Under the pieces are notes generated by a model. The model was given only the letters and a program-made list of their open reading frames with translations. It did not search any database and had not been told where the DNA came from. A stretch of DNA of 64,000 nucleotides. It comes from Sphingobium yanoikuyae. Its GTDB lineage: Bacteria > Pseudomonadota > Alphaproteobacteria > Sphingomonadales > Sphingomonadaceae. Shown here piece after piece: positions 18,053 through 26,682 of the stretch. Within the stretch, counting starts at the first letter, position 1, and each line of letters begins with the position of its first letter. The stretch covers positions 558,001 to 622,000 of the forward strand of contig NZ_CP139979.1 of assembly GCF_034424525.1 (NCBI RefSeq), read 5' to 3'. The position numbers and the translations under genes are program-made.

Positions 18053-19299
18053 CGGCCCGCTCCCGCCACGCCGGGCAGGACGGGGCGGATCGTCTCGATC
18101 GGCCCCGCCTGGTCGAGCGCCGCCTGCTGCTCCCGCGTCCAGGCCGTGCGCGCCGGGATGTGGCGCTGGTCGACGCGGTCGGCATAACGGGCGGAAATTT
18201 CCAGCGTCTCGGCCAGCAGGCCGTCGGTCAGCAGGATCGGGTCGAGGCCCAGCGCGCGGAAGGTGGCGTTGCTGACGTCGAGATCATTTTCTGCCGCTTC
18301 CTTGCGGGGGTTGGGCAGATATTCGATCGCCGCCCCGGTCAGGTCGGATACCAGACGGGCTAGGTCGCGCACGCGCAGGCTTTCGGCGATCTGGTTGATG
18401 ATCTTGACCCGGTCGCCGCGCTCCGGCGGATGGGCAACGGCGAGCGCAATGCAGCGCACCGTGTCCTGGATATTGAGGAAGGCGCGGGTCTGGCCGCCGG
18501 TGCCATGGACGGTCAGCGGATGGCCAAGCGCCGCCTGCACCAGAAAGCGGTTGAGCACGGTGCCATATTCGCCCTCATAATCGAACCGGTTGATGAGCGC
18601 GGGGTGGCGCCGGGTCTCCGCCGTTTGGGTGCCCCAGACGATGCCCTGGTGCAGGTCGGTGATGCGCAGCCGGTCATTCTGGGCATAGAATTGGAACAGC
18701 AGCTGATCGATCGACTTGGTCATGTGATAGACGCTGCCCGGCCGGGTCGGATACAGGATTTCCCAGTCATGCGGGGCACCGGCATCGTCGTGGATCTGGA
18801 CGGTCAGATAGCCTTCGGGGATTTCGAAGCCGGCACCGCCATAGCCATAGACGCCCATGGTGCCGAGATGGACGAGATGCGCGTCGAGGTCGCAGGCGAC
18901 CAGCGCGGTCAGGACATTGTGGGTGCCGCCGACATTGTTGTTGACGGTATAGCGCTTCTCGGTCGGTCCGCGCATCGAATAGGGGGCGGCGCGCTGTTCG
19001 GCGAAATGGACGATCACTTCGGGGCGCTCCTCCGCCAGCAGGGCAAGGAGGCGGGCATAATCCTGGGCGACGTCGAGATAATGGAAGCGGATGGTCCGCC
19101 CGCTTACCTGGTGCCAGGCATCCAGCCGCTGGTCGACCATGGCGATCGGCGTCAGGCTGTGGACGCCCAGTTCCGCGTCGATCCGGCGACGCGAAAGATT
19201 GTCGATGATGACGACCTCATGGCCCAGTTCGGACAGATGCAACGCTGTCGGCCAGCCGCAAAAGCCGTCGCCGCCGAGCACGAAAATCTTTTTCGCCAC
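18049..19299 (-). CDS. UDP-sulfoquinovose synthase homologue (SQD1/SqdB family)
   Basis: A 416-residue extended short-chain dehydrogenase/epimerase. The Rossmann motif GGDGFCGW at 9-16, HFAEQRAAPYSM at 98-109, catalytic Thr147, Tyr191 and Lys195 (YHMTK), DLHQGIVWG and the long block FLVQAALGHPLTVHGTGGQT correspond closely to plant SQD1 as I recall it. SQD1 converts UDP-glucose and sulfite to UDP-sulfoquinovose using bound NAD. The gene starts with GTG behind AGGAG and is first in the operon. Sulfolipid genes (sqdX, sqdC, sqdD) are absent here; downstream genes encode polymer synthesis and export instead. Confidence 0.88.
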   Translation of the reverse strand: MAKKIFVLGGDGFCGWPTALHLSELGHEVVIIDNLSRRRIDAELGVHSLTPIAMVDQRLDAWHQVSGRTIRFHYLDVAQDYARLLALLAEERPEVIVHFAEQRAAPYSMRGPTEKRYTVNNNVGGTHNVLTALVACDLDAHLVHLGTMGVYGYGGAGFEIPEGYLTVQIHDDAGAPHDWEILYPTRPGSVYHMTKSIDQLLFQFYAQNDRLRITDLHQGIVWGTQTAETRRHPALINRFDYEGEYGTVLNRFLVQAALGHPLTVHGTGGQTRAFLNIQDTVRCIALAVAHPPERGDRVKIINQIAESLRVRDLARLVSDLTGAAIEYLPNPRKEAAENDLDVSNATFRALGLDPILLTDGLLAETLEISARYADRVDQRHIPARTAWTREQQAALDQAGPIETIRPVLPGVAGAGR

Positions 19300-19471
19300 A
19301 CGATCTCCTGTCCCTGGCGTGCCCCGGACCGGAAATGTGCGGGGCGGCCGGCAATCGAGAAGAAGGGAGGTCGAATGATCCCGCTTCGTCGGCCCAAGAG
19401 CTATCGGGGTAAATACCGAGTTCCGGGGGAAAACGGCAGCAGATCAATGCAATGCAAGGATATGAGGGGCG

Positions 19472-19822
19472 CTAGGCCCATTCGTGGAAAGGGCGGATCT
19501 CGATTTCGCTGGGGCCGGGCATGGGATTGGGGCAGCGTTTCACCCAGGCGACGGCTTCGTCCATGTCGGCTACCTCCCATAGCCAGAAGCCCGCGACCAG
19601 TTCGCCGACCTGGGGAAAGGGGCCATCGATGACGCGGCGATCGGCGCCGTCGAAGGCGATACGCTTGCCATGAGAGGAGGGGAGCAGGCCGTCGGCCATG
19701 CGCAATATGCCGGCTGCTTCCAGTTCGTCGTTGAAGCGGCCCATCGCCGCCATCATCTCCGGGTCGGGCGGGCCGCCCGCCTCGCTGTCCTGCGTTGCCT
19801 TCACCAGCACCATCACGCGCAT
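19472..19822 (-). CDS. YciI-like / DGPF-domain protein
   Basis: A 116-residue protein of the dimeric alpha-beta barrel YCII superfamily. It has MRVMVLVKAT at the start and the conserved DGPFPQVGELVAGFWLWEV segment that gives the DGPF family its name, then AVAWVKRCPNP. Such proteins often sit beside ECF sigma factors, but none is seen here. Start 19822 is supported by GGGAGG about eight bases upstream; the frame extends further without a better start. The function is unknown. Confidence 0.88.
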   Translation of the reverse strand: MRVMVLVKATQDSEAGGPPDPEMMAAMGRFNDELEAAGILRMADGLLPSSHGKRIAFDGADRRVIDGPFPQVGELVAGFWLWEVADMDEAVAWVKRCPNPMPGPSEIEIRPFHEWA

Positions 19823-20070
19823 CGATCGCCTCCCTGTCCGGACCGCAGGAGGATAAGCGAAAATGGCCGATTGCGGTAGGCGCAGCGACATCGCCGGCCG
19901 GCTCCCGGCGCAGCTTCAGGCGCCTGGCAAGAGAATTGACGACTTTCAAGCAGTTGCCGCACGCGCGCACGGTAAAGCGAAGCCGTACTTTCGCGGCTGG
20001 AAGGAGGGATCTTAACCTTTTGGAAAGGCACGACCTGCGAAATGAAAGCGGGGACTACGGGGCCGTATAA

Positions 20071-21357
20071 ATGCTGAAAAAAATCCGCACCCAGGACGTG
20101 AAACTGGGGATGTTCTTGCACAAGCTGGACGGGTCGTGGTTTTCTCACCCCTTCTGGAAGCGCAAGATGCTGCTCGACGATCCCGAGCAATTGGCGGACC
20201 TGCATGCCAGCAAGGTCGAGTGGGTGACGATCGACGTGTCGCGCGGTGCGGATGTGGCCCCGGCCCAGCCGGTGCCATCCCGCGTGATGCCGATAGCCGA
20301 GCCGCGCGAACGGGTGTTCGGCCGTGCCGGGCCAACGATCGTGCGCCGCGCCGCGCCCCAGCCGGTCGACCGTCCCTTCGATCCGCTGTCCAAGGACAAG
20401 CTGCCGATCCGCGCCGAGATGGTCCATGCCCAGCGGCTGGCGCGCAAATCGGGTCGCACCATGCGCAAGCTCTATGAGGATGTGCGGCTGGGCAAGGCGG
20501 TGAAGGCGGCCAAGCTGGAAACCATGGTCGACGAGATTTCCAGCTCCGTGCAGCGCAACCCGCACGCCTTCATGGCGATCACGCGGATGAAGAATAGCGG
20601 CGAATATCTGTATCAGCATGCGCTGTCGGTCTGCGCGCTGATGATCGGCCTTGCCCAGCAGATGCACCTGTCGCCCGACGATATCCGCAAGGCCGGCCTT
20701 GCCGGCCTGCTGATGGACATGGGCATGGCCCATGTGCCGCAGGAAGTGTGGGACAAGGATGCGCCGCTGACGCCGGAGGAGTGGGACGTGGTCAAGAGCC
20801 ACACCACGCTGGCGCATGAATTCCTGACCCTGGGCGGCGAAATGCCGGCAGAAGTGCTGGATGTGTGCCTCAACCATCATGAGCGGCTGGACGGCAGCGG
20901 CTATCCCAATGGCCTGGCCGGCGAGCAGATCGGCATGTTCGCGCGCATGGCCGCGATCTGCGACAGCTATGACGCCATGACGTCAAATCGCTTGCACCGC
21001 AGTGGCGAAGATCCGTCGCGCGCCTTGCTGAAGATCGACGAGGATGGCGGCGCGCTGTTCGACGCGGAAATCTTCCAGGCGTTCCAGCGCGCGGTCGGCA
21101 TCTATCCGATCGGGTCGCTGGTGCGGCTGCGATCGCACCGGCTGGCGATCGTGGTCGAGCAGAATCCCGACGACCTGACCCTGCCCAAGGTCCGCCCCTT
21201 CTATTCGCTCTCCGATCGGGCGTTCGAGAAGAGTGAGGATATTGACCTCGGCAATTGCTTCGGTGCGGACCAGATCATCACCCGCGAGACGCCCGAAGGA
21301 TGGGATATGAGCGAATGGCCGGCGATGAGCGCCAAGCTGCTGGCAGTCGCAGGCTGA
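20071..21357 (+). CDS. HD-GYP domain protein with DUF3391 and altered HD motif
   Basis: A 428-residue cytoplasmic protein. An N-terminal DUF3391 region (residues 1-130) precedes an HD-GYP domain (about 165-370). The GYP signature DGSGYP is intact (274-279), as are His183, His244, His269-His270 and Asp298. The central HD motif, normally HDxGK, reads MDMGM at 215-219, so one metal-binding His and the Lys are replaced. HD-GYP proteins degrade c-di-GMP with two or three metals; this one may be inactive or serve as a binding protein. The gene stands alone between minus-strand genes. Confidence 0.88.
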   Translation: MLKKIRTQDVKLGMFLHKLDGSWFSHPFWKRKMLLDDPEQLADLHASKVEWVTIDVSRGADVAPAQPVPSRVMPIAEPRERVFGRAGPTIVRRAAPQPVDRPFDPLSKDKLPIRAEMVHAQRLARKSGRTMRKLYEDVRLGKAVKAAKLETMVDEISSSVQRNPHAFMAITRMKNSGEYLYQHALSVCALMIGLAQQMHLSPDDIRKAGLAGLLMDMGMAHVPQEVWDKDAPLTPEEWDVVKSHTTLAHEFLTLGGEMPAEVLDVCLNHHERLDGSGYPNGLAGEQIGMFARMAAICDSYDAMTSNRLHRSGEDPSRALLKIDEDGGALFDAEIFQAFQRAVGIYPIGSLVRLRSHRLAIVVEQNPDDLTLPKVRPFYSLSDRAFEKSEDIDLGNCFGADQIITRETPEGWDMSEWPAMSAKLLAVAG

Positions 21358-21375
21358 AACAGGGCAGGCGGCCGG

Positions 21376-21711
21376 TCAGATCCGCGTCGCCTGTAACTGT
21401 TCCGTCCATTGGAGCAGGCGCTCCTTCAACCGGCGGTCGCGGCCGGCGCCGAGATCATCCGCTTTCAGTCGTTCGAGAATCTCGAAGTCGAAGCCGTCCT
21501 CGCCATGGGCATTCCAGGCATGCTGCAGGCCAGGGTGCTGATCATGGCCCAGTCGCAGGGTGAACCAGAGCCGGTTGCGGATCGTGGCGAGATTGAGCGC
21601 GCTGCCGACCCAGCGCTGGCCAGAGGGCAGGCAGGATAGGGCATAGATGCCGCTTTCGACTTTCTGCTCCCTGTAGGCGGCGATCGCGGCCCGCTTTTCC
21701 TCTTCGGTCAT
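21376..21711 (-). CDS. GIY-YIG nuclease superfamily protein
   Basis: A 111-residue protein. SGIYALSC and QRWVGSALNLATIRNRLWF match the GIY and YIG strands and the conserved Arg of the fold, and FEILERL gives the Glu-containing strand. The sequence most resembles the LuxR-like GIY-YIG subgroup found as small stand-alone proteins in alphaproteobacteria. The second motif is WVGSA rather than YIG. Nuclease activity is unproven. It converges with the HD-GYP gene. Confidence 0.75.
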   Translation of the reverse strand: MTEEEKRAAIAAYREQKVESGIYALSCLPSGQRWVGSALNLATIRNRLWFTLRLGHDQHPGLQHAWNAHGEDGFDFEILERLKADDLGAGRDRRLKERLLQWTEQLQATRI

Positions 21712-21978
21712 GAGGCGCCTTTAATATTACCCGGATATATTGGCAAATGATATTTATCCGGGTCAAATGGGCCGGCTTGATTTTGCGGTCATGGGAATAA
21801 TGGTCTGCCCCCGTTTTCCCTGGCGGATCGGGAGTTTTGCCTAAGGGAAAACCCATATGGCGCATTATTGGAACAGCCTGTCGGAGGCTTAACCAAATCC
21901 CGCAACCGGGTGAAGACATTGTCTAACTAGGCTAGCTAAGGGCCCGCCTCCTTTTGGGTCTGACAGGGTAGGCAATTC

Positions 21979-23154
21979 ATGAAGAAGATGGGGGGCGGCG
22001 TTGCCGCCGCTGTGGTTGCGCTGGCCGCGACGGGTGTTCTTGCGGCCGTTACACTATCGGGGGGCGAGGCGGATGCGCCGGACGCACGGGTGATCACCAT
22101 CCCGTCATCGGCCAGTACCGCGCCAGCCGCCAGCACGGGCACCAGCGCGACGGTGCCGACCACGACGGCGGCGCAGGCCTATGCTGCGGCGGCAGCAGCC
22201 GCCGTGCCGGCGGCTACGGCGACCAGCACGTCCAAGATTCTACCGGGCATCAATATTTCCGGTGGCGAATTTGGCGGCACCGGCGGCAAGCTGGGCACAA
22301 ACTATATCTATCCCAGCACGGCGGAAATGCGCAGCTATGCGGCGCAGGGCTTCAAGCTGCTGCGCGTGCCGTTTCGCTGGGAAAGGTTGCAGCCCAATCT
22401 CTATGGCCCCTTGTCGGAGGTCGATCGCAAGGCGCTGAAGTCCGTCGTGACCCAGGCCAATGCGCTGGGCCTGACGGTGATCCTGGACATGCATAATTAT
22501 GGTGCGCGCCAGGTGAACGGCTCTGCGGCCCTGGTCGGCAGCGGCACGCTGGCGACGACGGCGCTGACCAATGCCTGGGTCAAGATCATGGAGGATTATC
22601 GGTCCAACCCCAAGGTCTGGATCGGCCTGATGAACGAGCCAAACCGGCAGACGGCGGCGCAATGGTGGGCCATTGCCGGGCAGGTGACCAAGGATATCCG
22701 CGCCCAGAAGATCAGCAACAAGCTGCTGATCCCCGGCACGGCCTGGACCGGGGCGCATAATTGGGTGAGTTCGGGCAATGCGGCGCAGGCGGTGAAGTTC
22801 GTCGATCCCGGCAAGAATTACGCGTTTGAAGTGCATCAATATCTGGATGCCTGGTCGACCGGCACCACCGACAAGTGCGAGGTCAAGGCCGGCCAGCGCG
22901 TGAATGCGGCGCTGACCTGGGCCGAGAAATACAAGGTGAAGCTGTTCTTCGGCGAGATTGCCGCGTCGGGCCAGCCGCAATGCGCGAAGGAATATCCCGA
23001 CATGCTGCGCCGTCTGAAGACGTCGTCGGCGGTGTTGGGCTGGACCGCCTGGGGCGGCGGCGCCTGGTGGGCCTATGACTATATGTTCCGTCTCCAGTCG
23101 CGCACGACCACGCCGACGGCACATATGAAGCTGCTGCTCGCCAACATGCCCTGA
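21979..23154 (+). CDS. secreted GH5 endoglucanase-like glycoside hydrolase
   Basis: A 391-residue protein with an N-terminal hydrophobic segment (VAAAVVALAATGVLAAVTL), an Ala/Ser/Thr-rich linker (about residues 35-80), and a GH5 catalytic domain. The RVPFRWERLQP block, VILDMHNYGA, the acid-base Glu in WIGLMNEPN and the nucleophile Glu in KLFFGEIAASG are all present. GH5 enzymes of this type cut beta-1,4-glucans. The protein may be secreted or anchored at the membrane by its N terminus. It lies 2.7 kb from the polysaccharide operon and could trim the polymer, as BcsZ does for cellulose; that link is only positional. Confidence 0.88.
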   Translation: MKKMGGGVAAAVVALAATGVLAAVTLSGGEADAPDARVITIPSSASTAPAASTGTSATVPTTTAAQAYAAAAAAAVPAATATSTSKILPGINISGGEFGGTGGKLGTNYIYPSTAEMRSYAAQGFKLLRVPFRWERLQPNLYGPLSEVDRKALKSVVTQANALGLTVILDMHNYGARQVNGSAALVGSGTLATTALTNAWVKIMEDYRSNPKVWIGLMNEPNRQTAAQWWAIAGQVTKDIRAQKISNKLLIPGTAWTGAHNWVSSGNAAQAVKFVDPGKNYAFEVHQYLDAWSTGTTDKCEVKAGQRVNAALTWAEKYKVKLFFGEIAASGQPQCAKEYPDMLRRLKTSSAVLGWTAWGGGAWWAYDYMFRLQSRTTTPTAHMKLLLANMP

Positions 23155-23162
23155 GGCTGGGG

Positions 23163-24152
23163 TTACTCCAGCGCCAGCAGGGCGAAGCTGGCCAGCCAAT
23201 GTTCCCCCATATAGTCACCGGCTATATGGGGGAGCGCGGCGTCGAGATGGGCGATGGCCGCCTGCTCGGCAATCGGTGCGATCGGGGCGTCGGCGCCCAG
23301 CGCGGCGGCGATGCCGCGCCAGCACCAGGCACGGCTGAGGTTGAGGCCGTCGAGATGGGCGATCTTGCCGTCGCTGCGGTCCGATACGGTGGCCGGGGTG
23401 AACAGGGTGGCCGGCTGACCGGTCAGAAGATCGGGCAGGAATGCGCCGAACCAGTCGGCAAATTCATCGCGCGAGAGCAGCCGGCTCATCAGCAGCGCTT
23501 CGGTGAGCGCCGAGGAGAGAAACTCGTCGCCGCCCGGTTCCCAGGCCTGGCAGGCGCGGTCCTGGCCGAACCAGGCAAGGGCGCGCTCGCGGATCAGGGC
23601 CTGGAGCGCGGGATCGCGGTCCTTGGCCCAGCCATGGGCGTGGATCAGCGCGAAGCTGCTGTTGAAATGGGTGCCGACGCGCAGCGGATAGGTCATTTTC
23701 GGCAGGAAGGCGTGGAAGCGCGCGGCGAAATCGAGCGCCAGCGGTTCGATCGCGGCGGCCCAGGGGCCGTCCTGCCGGGCGAGTTCGGCATGGAGCGCGA
23801 GCAGCCAGGCCCAGCCATAGGGGCGCTCGAACCCGCCGGCGGTCGGGCGGGTGAGGAAGGCGCGCTCGCCCGCGACCTTGTCCGGCACCAGCATCATGTC
23901 GGCGCGAGCGCGGATCGCATCGGCCTGGGCCATGGCGGGATAGAGGCGGCGCAGGCGCATCACCTGCCACCAGCCATGGACGCAGCTATGCCAGTCATAG
24001 CTGCCATGGAAGATCGGATGATGCTCCGCCGGGATGCGCGCATCCTCCGGTCCCTGATAGGTCAGGTCCATCTTGTAGGGATATTGGCGCCCCAGATGGG
24101 ACAGGGTCAGCGCAGCGAAGCGATCGGCAATATCTTGGGAAAGTCGGGTCAT
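23163..24152 (-). CDS. DUF2891 family protein
   Basis: A 329-residue protein. The conserved DUF2891 phrase HPIFHGSYDWHSCVHGWWQ appears near residue 45, followed by RPYGWAWLLALHAEL, RVGTHFNSSFA and EPGGDEFLSSALTEA. The alternating helix pattern suggests an alpha/alpha toroid like that of sugar isomerases and hydrolases. ATG 24152 overlaps the stop of the DUF979 gene by four bases, so it is the last gene of a coupled three-gene operon. It has no signal peptide. The function is unknown. Confidence 0.88.
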   Translation of the reverse strand: MTRLSQDIADRFAALTLSHLGRQYPYKMDLTYQGPEDARIPAEHHPIFHGSYDWHSCVHGWWQVMRLRRLYPAMAQADAIRARADMMLVPDKVAGERAFLTRPTAGGFERPYGWAWLLALHAELARQDGPWAAAIEPLALDFAARFHAFLPKMTYPLRVGTHFNSSFALIHAHGWAKDRDPALQALIRERALAWFGQDRACQAWEPGGDEFLSSALTEALLMSRLLSRDEFADWFGAFLPDLLTGQPATLFTPATVSDRSDGKIAHLDGLNLSRAWCWRGIAAALGADAPIAPIAEQAAIAHLDAALPHIAGDYMGEHWLASFALLALE

Positions 24153-25087
24153 CGGAAGGCCAGCCAATAGATCAGGAGGATGTTGACGCAGAGCAGGGGG
24201 AGGGCGGTGCCGACCTGGCGGCGGATCACGCCATATTCATCCTTGAGCTGCAGCAGCGCGGCGGGGAGGAGGTTGAAATTGGCGGCCATCGGGGTCAGCA
24301 ATGTGCCGCAGAAGCCCGCCAGCATGCCGATTGCGCAGATGATCGCCGGATCGCCATGATAATGGTGGATCAGCAGCGGGATGCCGATCGCGGCGGTCAT
24401 CACCGGGAAGGCGGCAAAGGCATTGCCCATGACGATGGTGAAAAGCGCCATGCCCAGGCCATAAGCGATCACCGCGCCGAGCAGGCTGCCATCGGGAATG
24501 GCGAGGCGGACGATGCCGCCGACGACATCGCCAACGCCGGCAAGCGCGAACACCGCGCCGAGGCTGGCCAGCATCTGCGGCAATATGCCCACCCAGCCGA
24601 CCGAGTCCATCAATTGCCGCCCCTGTTGCAGGGCGACGATCGGCCGGGCGCGCAGCCAGGTGCAGCCGATGGCGAGCGCGATCAGGACGCCCAGCGCCAG
24701 CGAGATGAGGGTGGTCTGCTTGGGATCGATCCAGGCGGGGAACGCCTTGAACAGGAAGGTGCCGGCGAGCGCGGTGACGGGGATGACCAGGGCGATGGCG
24801 AACAGGCCATTGCCATGGCGGTCGGCCCGCGCCTGCCGCTCCGCCAGCGGCACGCCGCCGCTGCCGCGCCCCAGCCCCTTGAAGCCGGCAATGGCGACGA
24901 GGCCGAGGACCAGGGCGCCATTGCCGATGTCGCCGAGCCGGTCGCCTGCCCACATGCTGAGCGCGAGCAGTGCCCAGAAGGCGGCGGTGGTGAAGCGGCG
25001 CGGATTGCTGCGATCGGCGGCGCCGAGCAGGGCATAGCCGGCGAACACCGCGCCCATCAGCGCATAGACCCAGTGGAGGGTGATCAT
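24149..25087 (-). CDS. DUF979 family membrane protein, probable permease subunit
   Basis: A 312-residue protein with about nine hydrophobic segments, for example LHWVYALMGAVFAGYALLGA at the N terminus, and the conserved MGNAFAAFPVMTAAIGIPLL. It is followed by MLAGFCGTLLTPMAANFN, a phrase like those of short-chain carboxylate permeases. It overlaps the genes on both sides by four bases. DUF969 and DUF979 nearly always occur as a pair and are taken to form one transporter; I recall proposals linking them to 5-oxoproline, but nothing here proves that. Confidence 0.88.
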   Translation of the reverse strand: MITLHWVYALMGAVFAGYALLGAADRSNPRRFTTAAFWALLALSMWAGDRLGDIGNGALVLGLVAIAGFKGLGRGSGGVPLAERQARADRHGNGLFAIALVIPVTALAGTFLFKAFPAWIDPKQTTLISLALGVLIALAIGCTWLRARPIVALQQGRQLMDSVGWVGILPQMLASLGAVFALAGVGDVVGGIVRLAIPDGSLLGAVIAYGLGMALFTIVMGNAFAAFPVMTAAIGIPLLIHHYHGDPAIICAIGMLAGFCGTLLTPMAANFNLLPAALLQLKDEYGVIRRQVGTALPLLCVNILLIYWLAFR

Positions 25088-25770
25088 GCCGTGTGCTCCG
25101 CTTCCTTGGCACCCTGCGCGTTCAGCCGGCGGTCGAGCCGCCACAGGCGAAAGCCATGGATAAGCAGCGCGGTGATCGCGGTCGGGATCGCCCAGACCGA
25201 GAGCTGGAGCGGTTCAAGGAGGATGCCATATTGCTCCAGCAGCCCCTTGATCAGCAGGATCGAGCCGATGGCGAGGAAAATATCCTCGCCAAAGAAGACG
25301 CCGACATTGTCGGTCGCGGCGGCCCAGGCCTTGATCTCGTCGCGCTGCTCCTCATCGAGCGCGCCGGCCTGTTTCTCGGCCGCGGCTTCGGCGATCGGCG
25401 CGACCAGCGGGCGCACGGTCTGGGCATGGCCGGCAACCGAGATCAGGCCCATGGCGGCCGAAATCTGGCGGGCGACAAGATAGAAGAGAAGGAAACGGCC
25501 GGTGGTGGCGCCGCGCATCCGGTCGATGAGGCCGCGTGCCCGTTCCTGAAGCCCATGCGCTTCGAGCAGGCCGATCACCGGCAGTACCACCCAGACGACC
25601 GAGACATAGCGCGAGTCGTTGAACGCCTTGCCGAAGGCGGCGAGGATGGTGATCGGATCGAGCCCGGCGGCAAGGCCGGTGGCGATGGCCGAGGCCAGGA
25701 TCACCAGCAGCGGATTGAAGCGCAGCACGAAGCCCGCGACGATCAGGGCGATGCCCAGCAACACCCACAT
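25084..25770 (-). CDS. DUF969 family membrane protein, probable permease subunit
   Basis: A 228-residue membrane protein, first in the DUF969-DUF979-DUF2891 operon. It starts WVLLGIALIVAGFVLRFNPLLV and has the conserved VVWVVLPVIGLLEAHGLQERA segment, typical of DUF969. About six membrane segments are visible. The reading frame stays open 594 bases upstream, but ATG 25770 begins a good membrane segment and upstream residues look random. It probably forms a transporter with DUF979; the substrate is unknown. Confidence 0.88.
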   Translation of the reverse strand: MWVLLGIALIVAGFVLRFNPLLVILASAIATGLAAGLDPITILAAFGKAFNDSRYVSVVWVVLPVIGLLEAHGLQERARGLIDRMRGATTGRFLLFYLVARQISAAMGLISVAGHAQTVRPLVAPIAEAAAEKQAGALDEEQRDEIKAWAAATDNVGVFFGEDIFLAIGSILLIKGLLEQYGILLEPLQLSVWAIPTAITALLIHGFRLWRLDRRLNAQGAKEAEHTA

Positions 25771-26022
25771 TAGTCGTTCGCGTCCCGCAGTCGTCCGTCC
25801 GTCATCGCCATGGGGTAGCGGCAATGCAGGCCGCTGGCCATAGGCGGTTGAAATCCGGTGCGATGGTCGCACCGGTCGCACCGGACCGTCGGTTCGCATC
25901 TTTTCCGAAAATCCTGATGGCCAATGACATCGGCCTGACATAGTTGGAGGAGACAGGGGCGTATCAGACGTGGACGGCCAGACCCAAAATGGGGCGGACG
26001 TGGAATTATTCGGAGAGAGCCT

Positions 26023-26556
26023 TTGACCATCATGGCGATCGATTTCGAGGCGTCGTGCCTGCCCAGGCACGGACGATCCTTCCCGATCGAAGTGGGCATA
26101 GCAGGCGGCGGCATTGCCCGCAGCTGGATCATTCGACCGCATGCAGCCTGGACCGGCTGGGACTGGACCGCCGAAGCCGAGGCGCTGCACGGCCTGTCGC
26201 GCGCCCGGATCGAGGCGGAGGGCGAGCCGGCGGACGTGGTGCTGGCGCAACTGGCGGCGGCGGTCGCCGGCTGCCGCGTGGTCGCGGACAGCGTGATCGA
26301 CCAATATTGGCTGCAGACGCTGGCCGATACGCAGGCCGTGGTGGCGCCGTTCGCGATCGATCATGTCTCATTGTTGCTGGATGAGTGGGGTGCGGACGAG
26401 CCGCGGATCGCGGCGGCCATGGCCCATGCCGATGCGCTGCATAGCGCGCGGCACCGCGCCGTGGCCGATGCGCTGTGGCTTTCCGGGCTGATCGAGGCCC
26501 TGTCGGGGGCGGCGCGGCCGCGTCAGGCCGGTCCGGTGATCGCAAGGGTCGCTTGA
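26023..26556 (+). CDS. DEDD-type 3'-5' exonuclease-like protein
   Basis: A 177-residue protein of the ribonuclease-H-like exonuclease fold. AIDFEAS at the N terminus supplies the DxE pair, RVVADSVIDQYWL the second Asp, and HSARHRAVADALWL the final His and Asp of a DEDDh site. It is short and lacks other domains. The likely start is TTG 26023 behind GGAGAG; ATG 26032 is the alternative with a longer spacing. Its substrate and process are unknown. Confidence 0.78.
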   Translation: MTIMAIDFEASCLPRHGRSFPIEVGIAGGGIARSWIIRPHAAWTGWDWTAEAEALHGLSRARIEAEGEPADVVLAQLAAAVAGCRVVADSVIDQYWLQTLADTQAVVAPFAIDHVSLLLDEWGADEPRIAAAMAHADALHSARHRAVADALWLSGLIEALSGAARPRQAGPVIARVA

Positions 26557-26682
26557 CGGCATGCTGCGGCACAGCAATAATTTGTAACGTTCGGCATATT
26601 GGGGAGACATTCTCCCTGCCTAAACCCGTCGGAAGGATCCCGCTTATTGCTGGATATTGTCTGTTTCGAAGGGAAGCCACCC

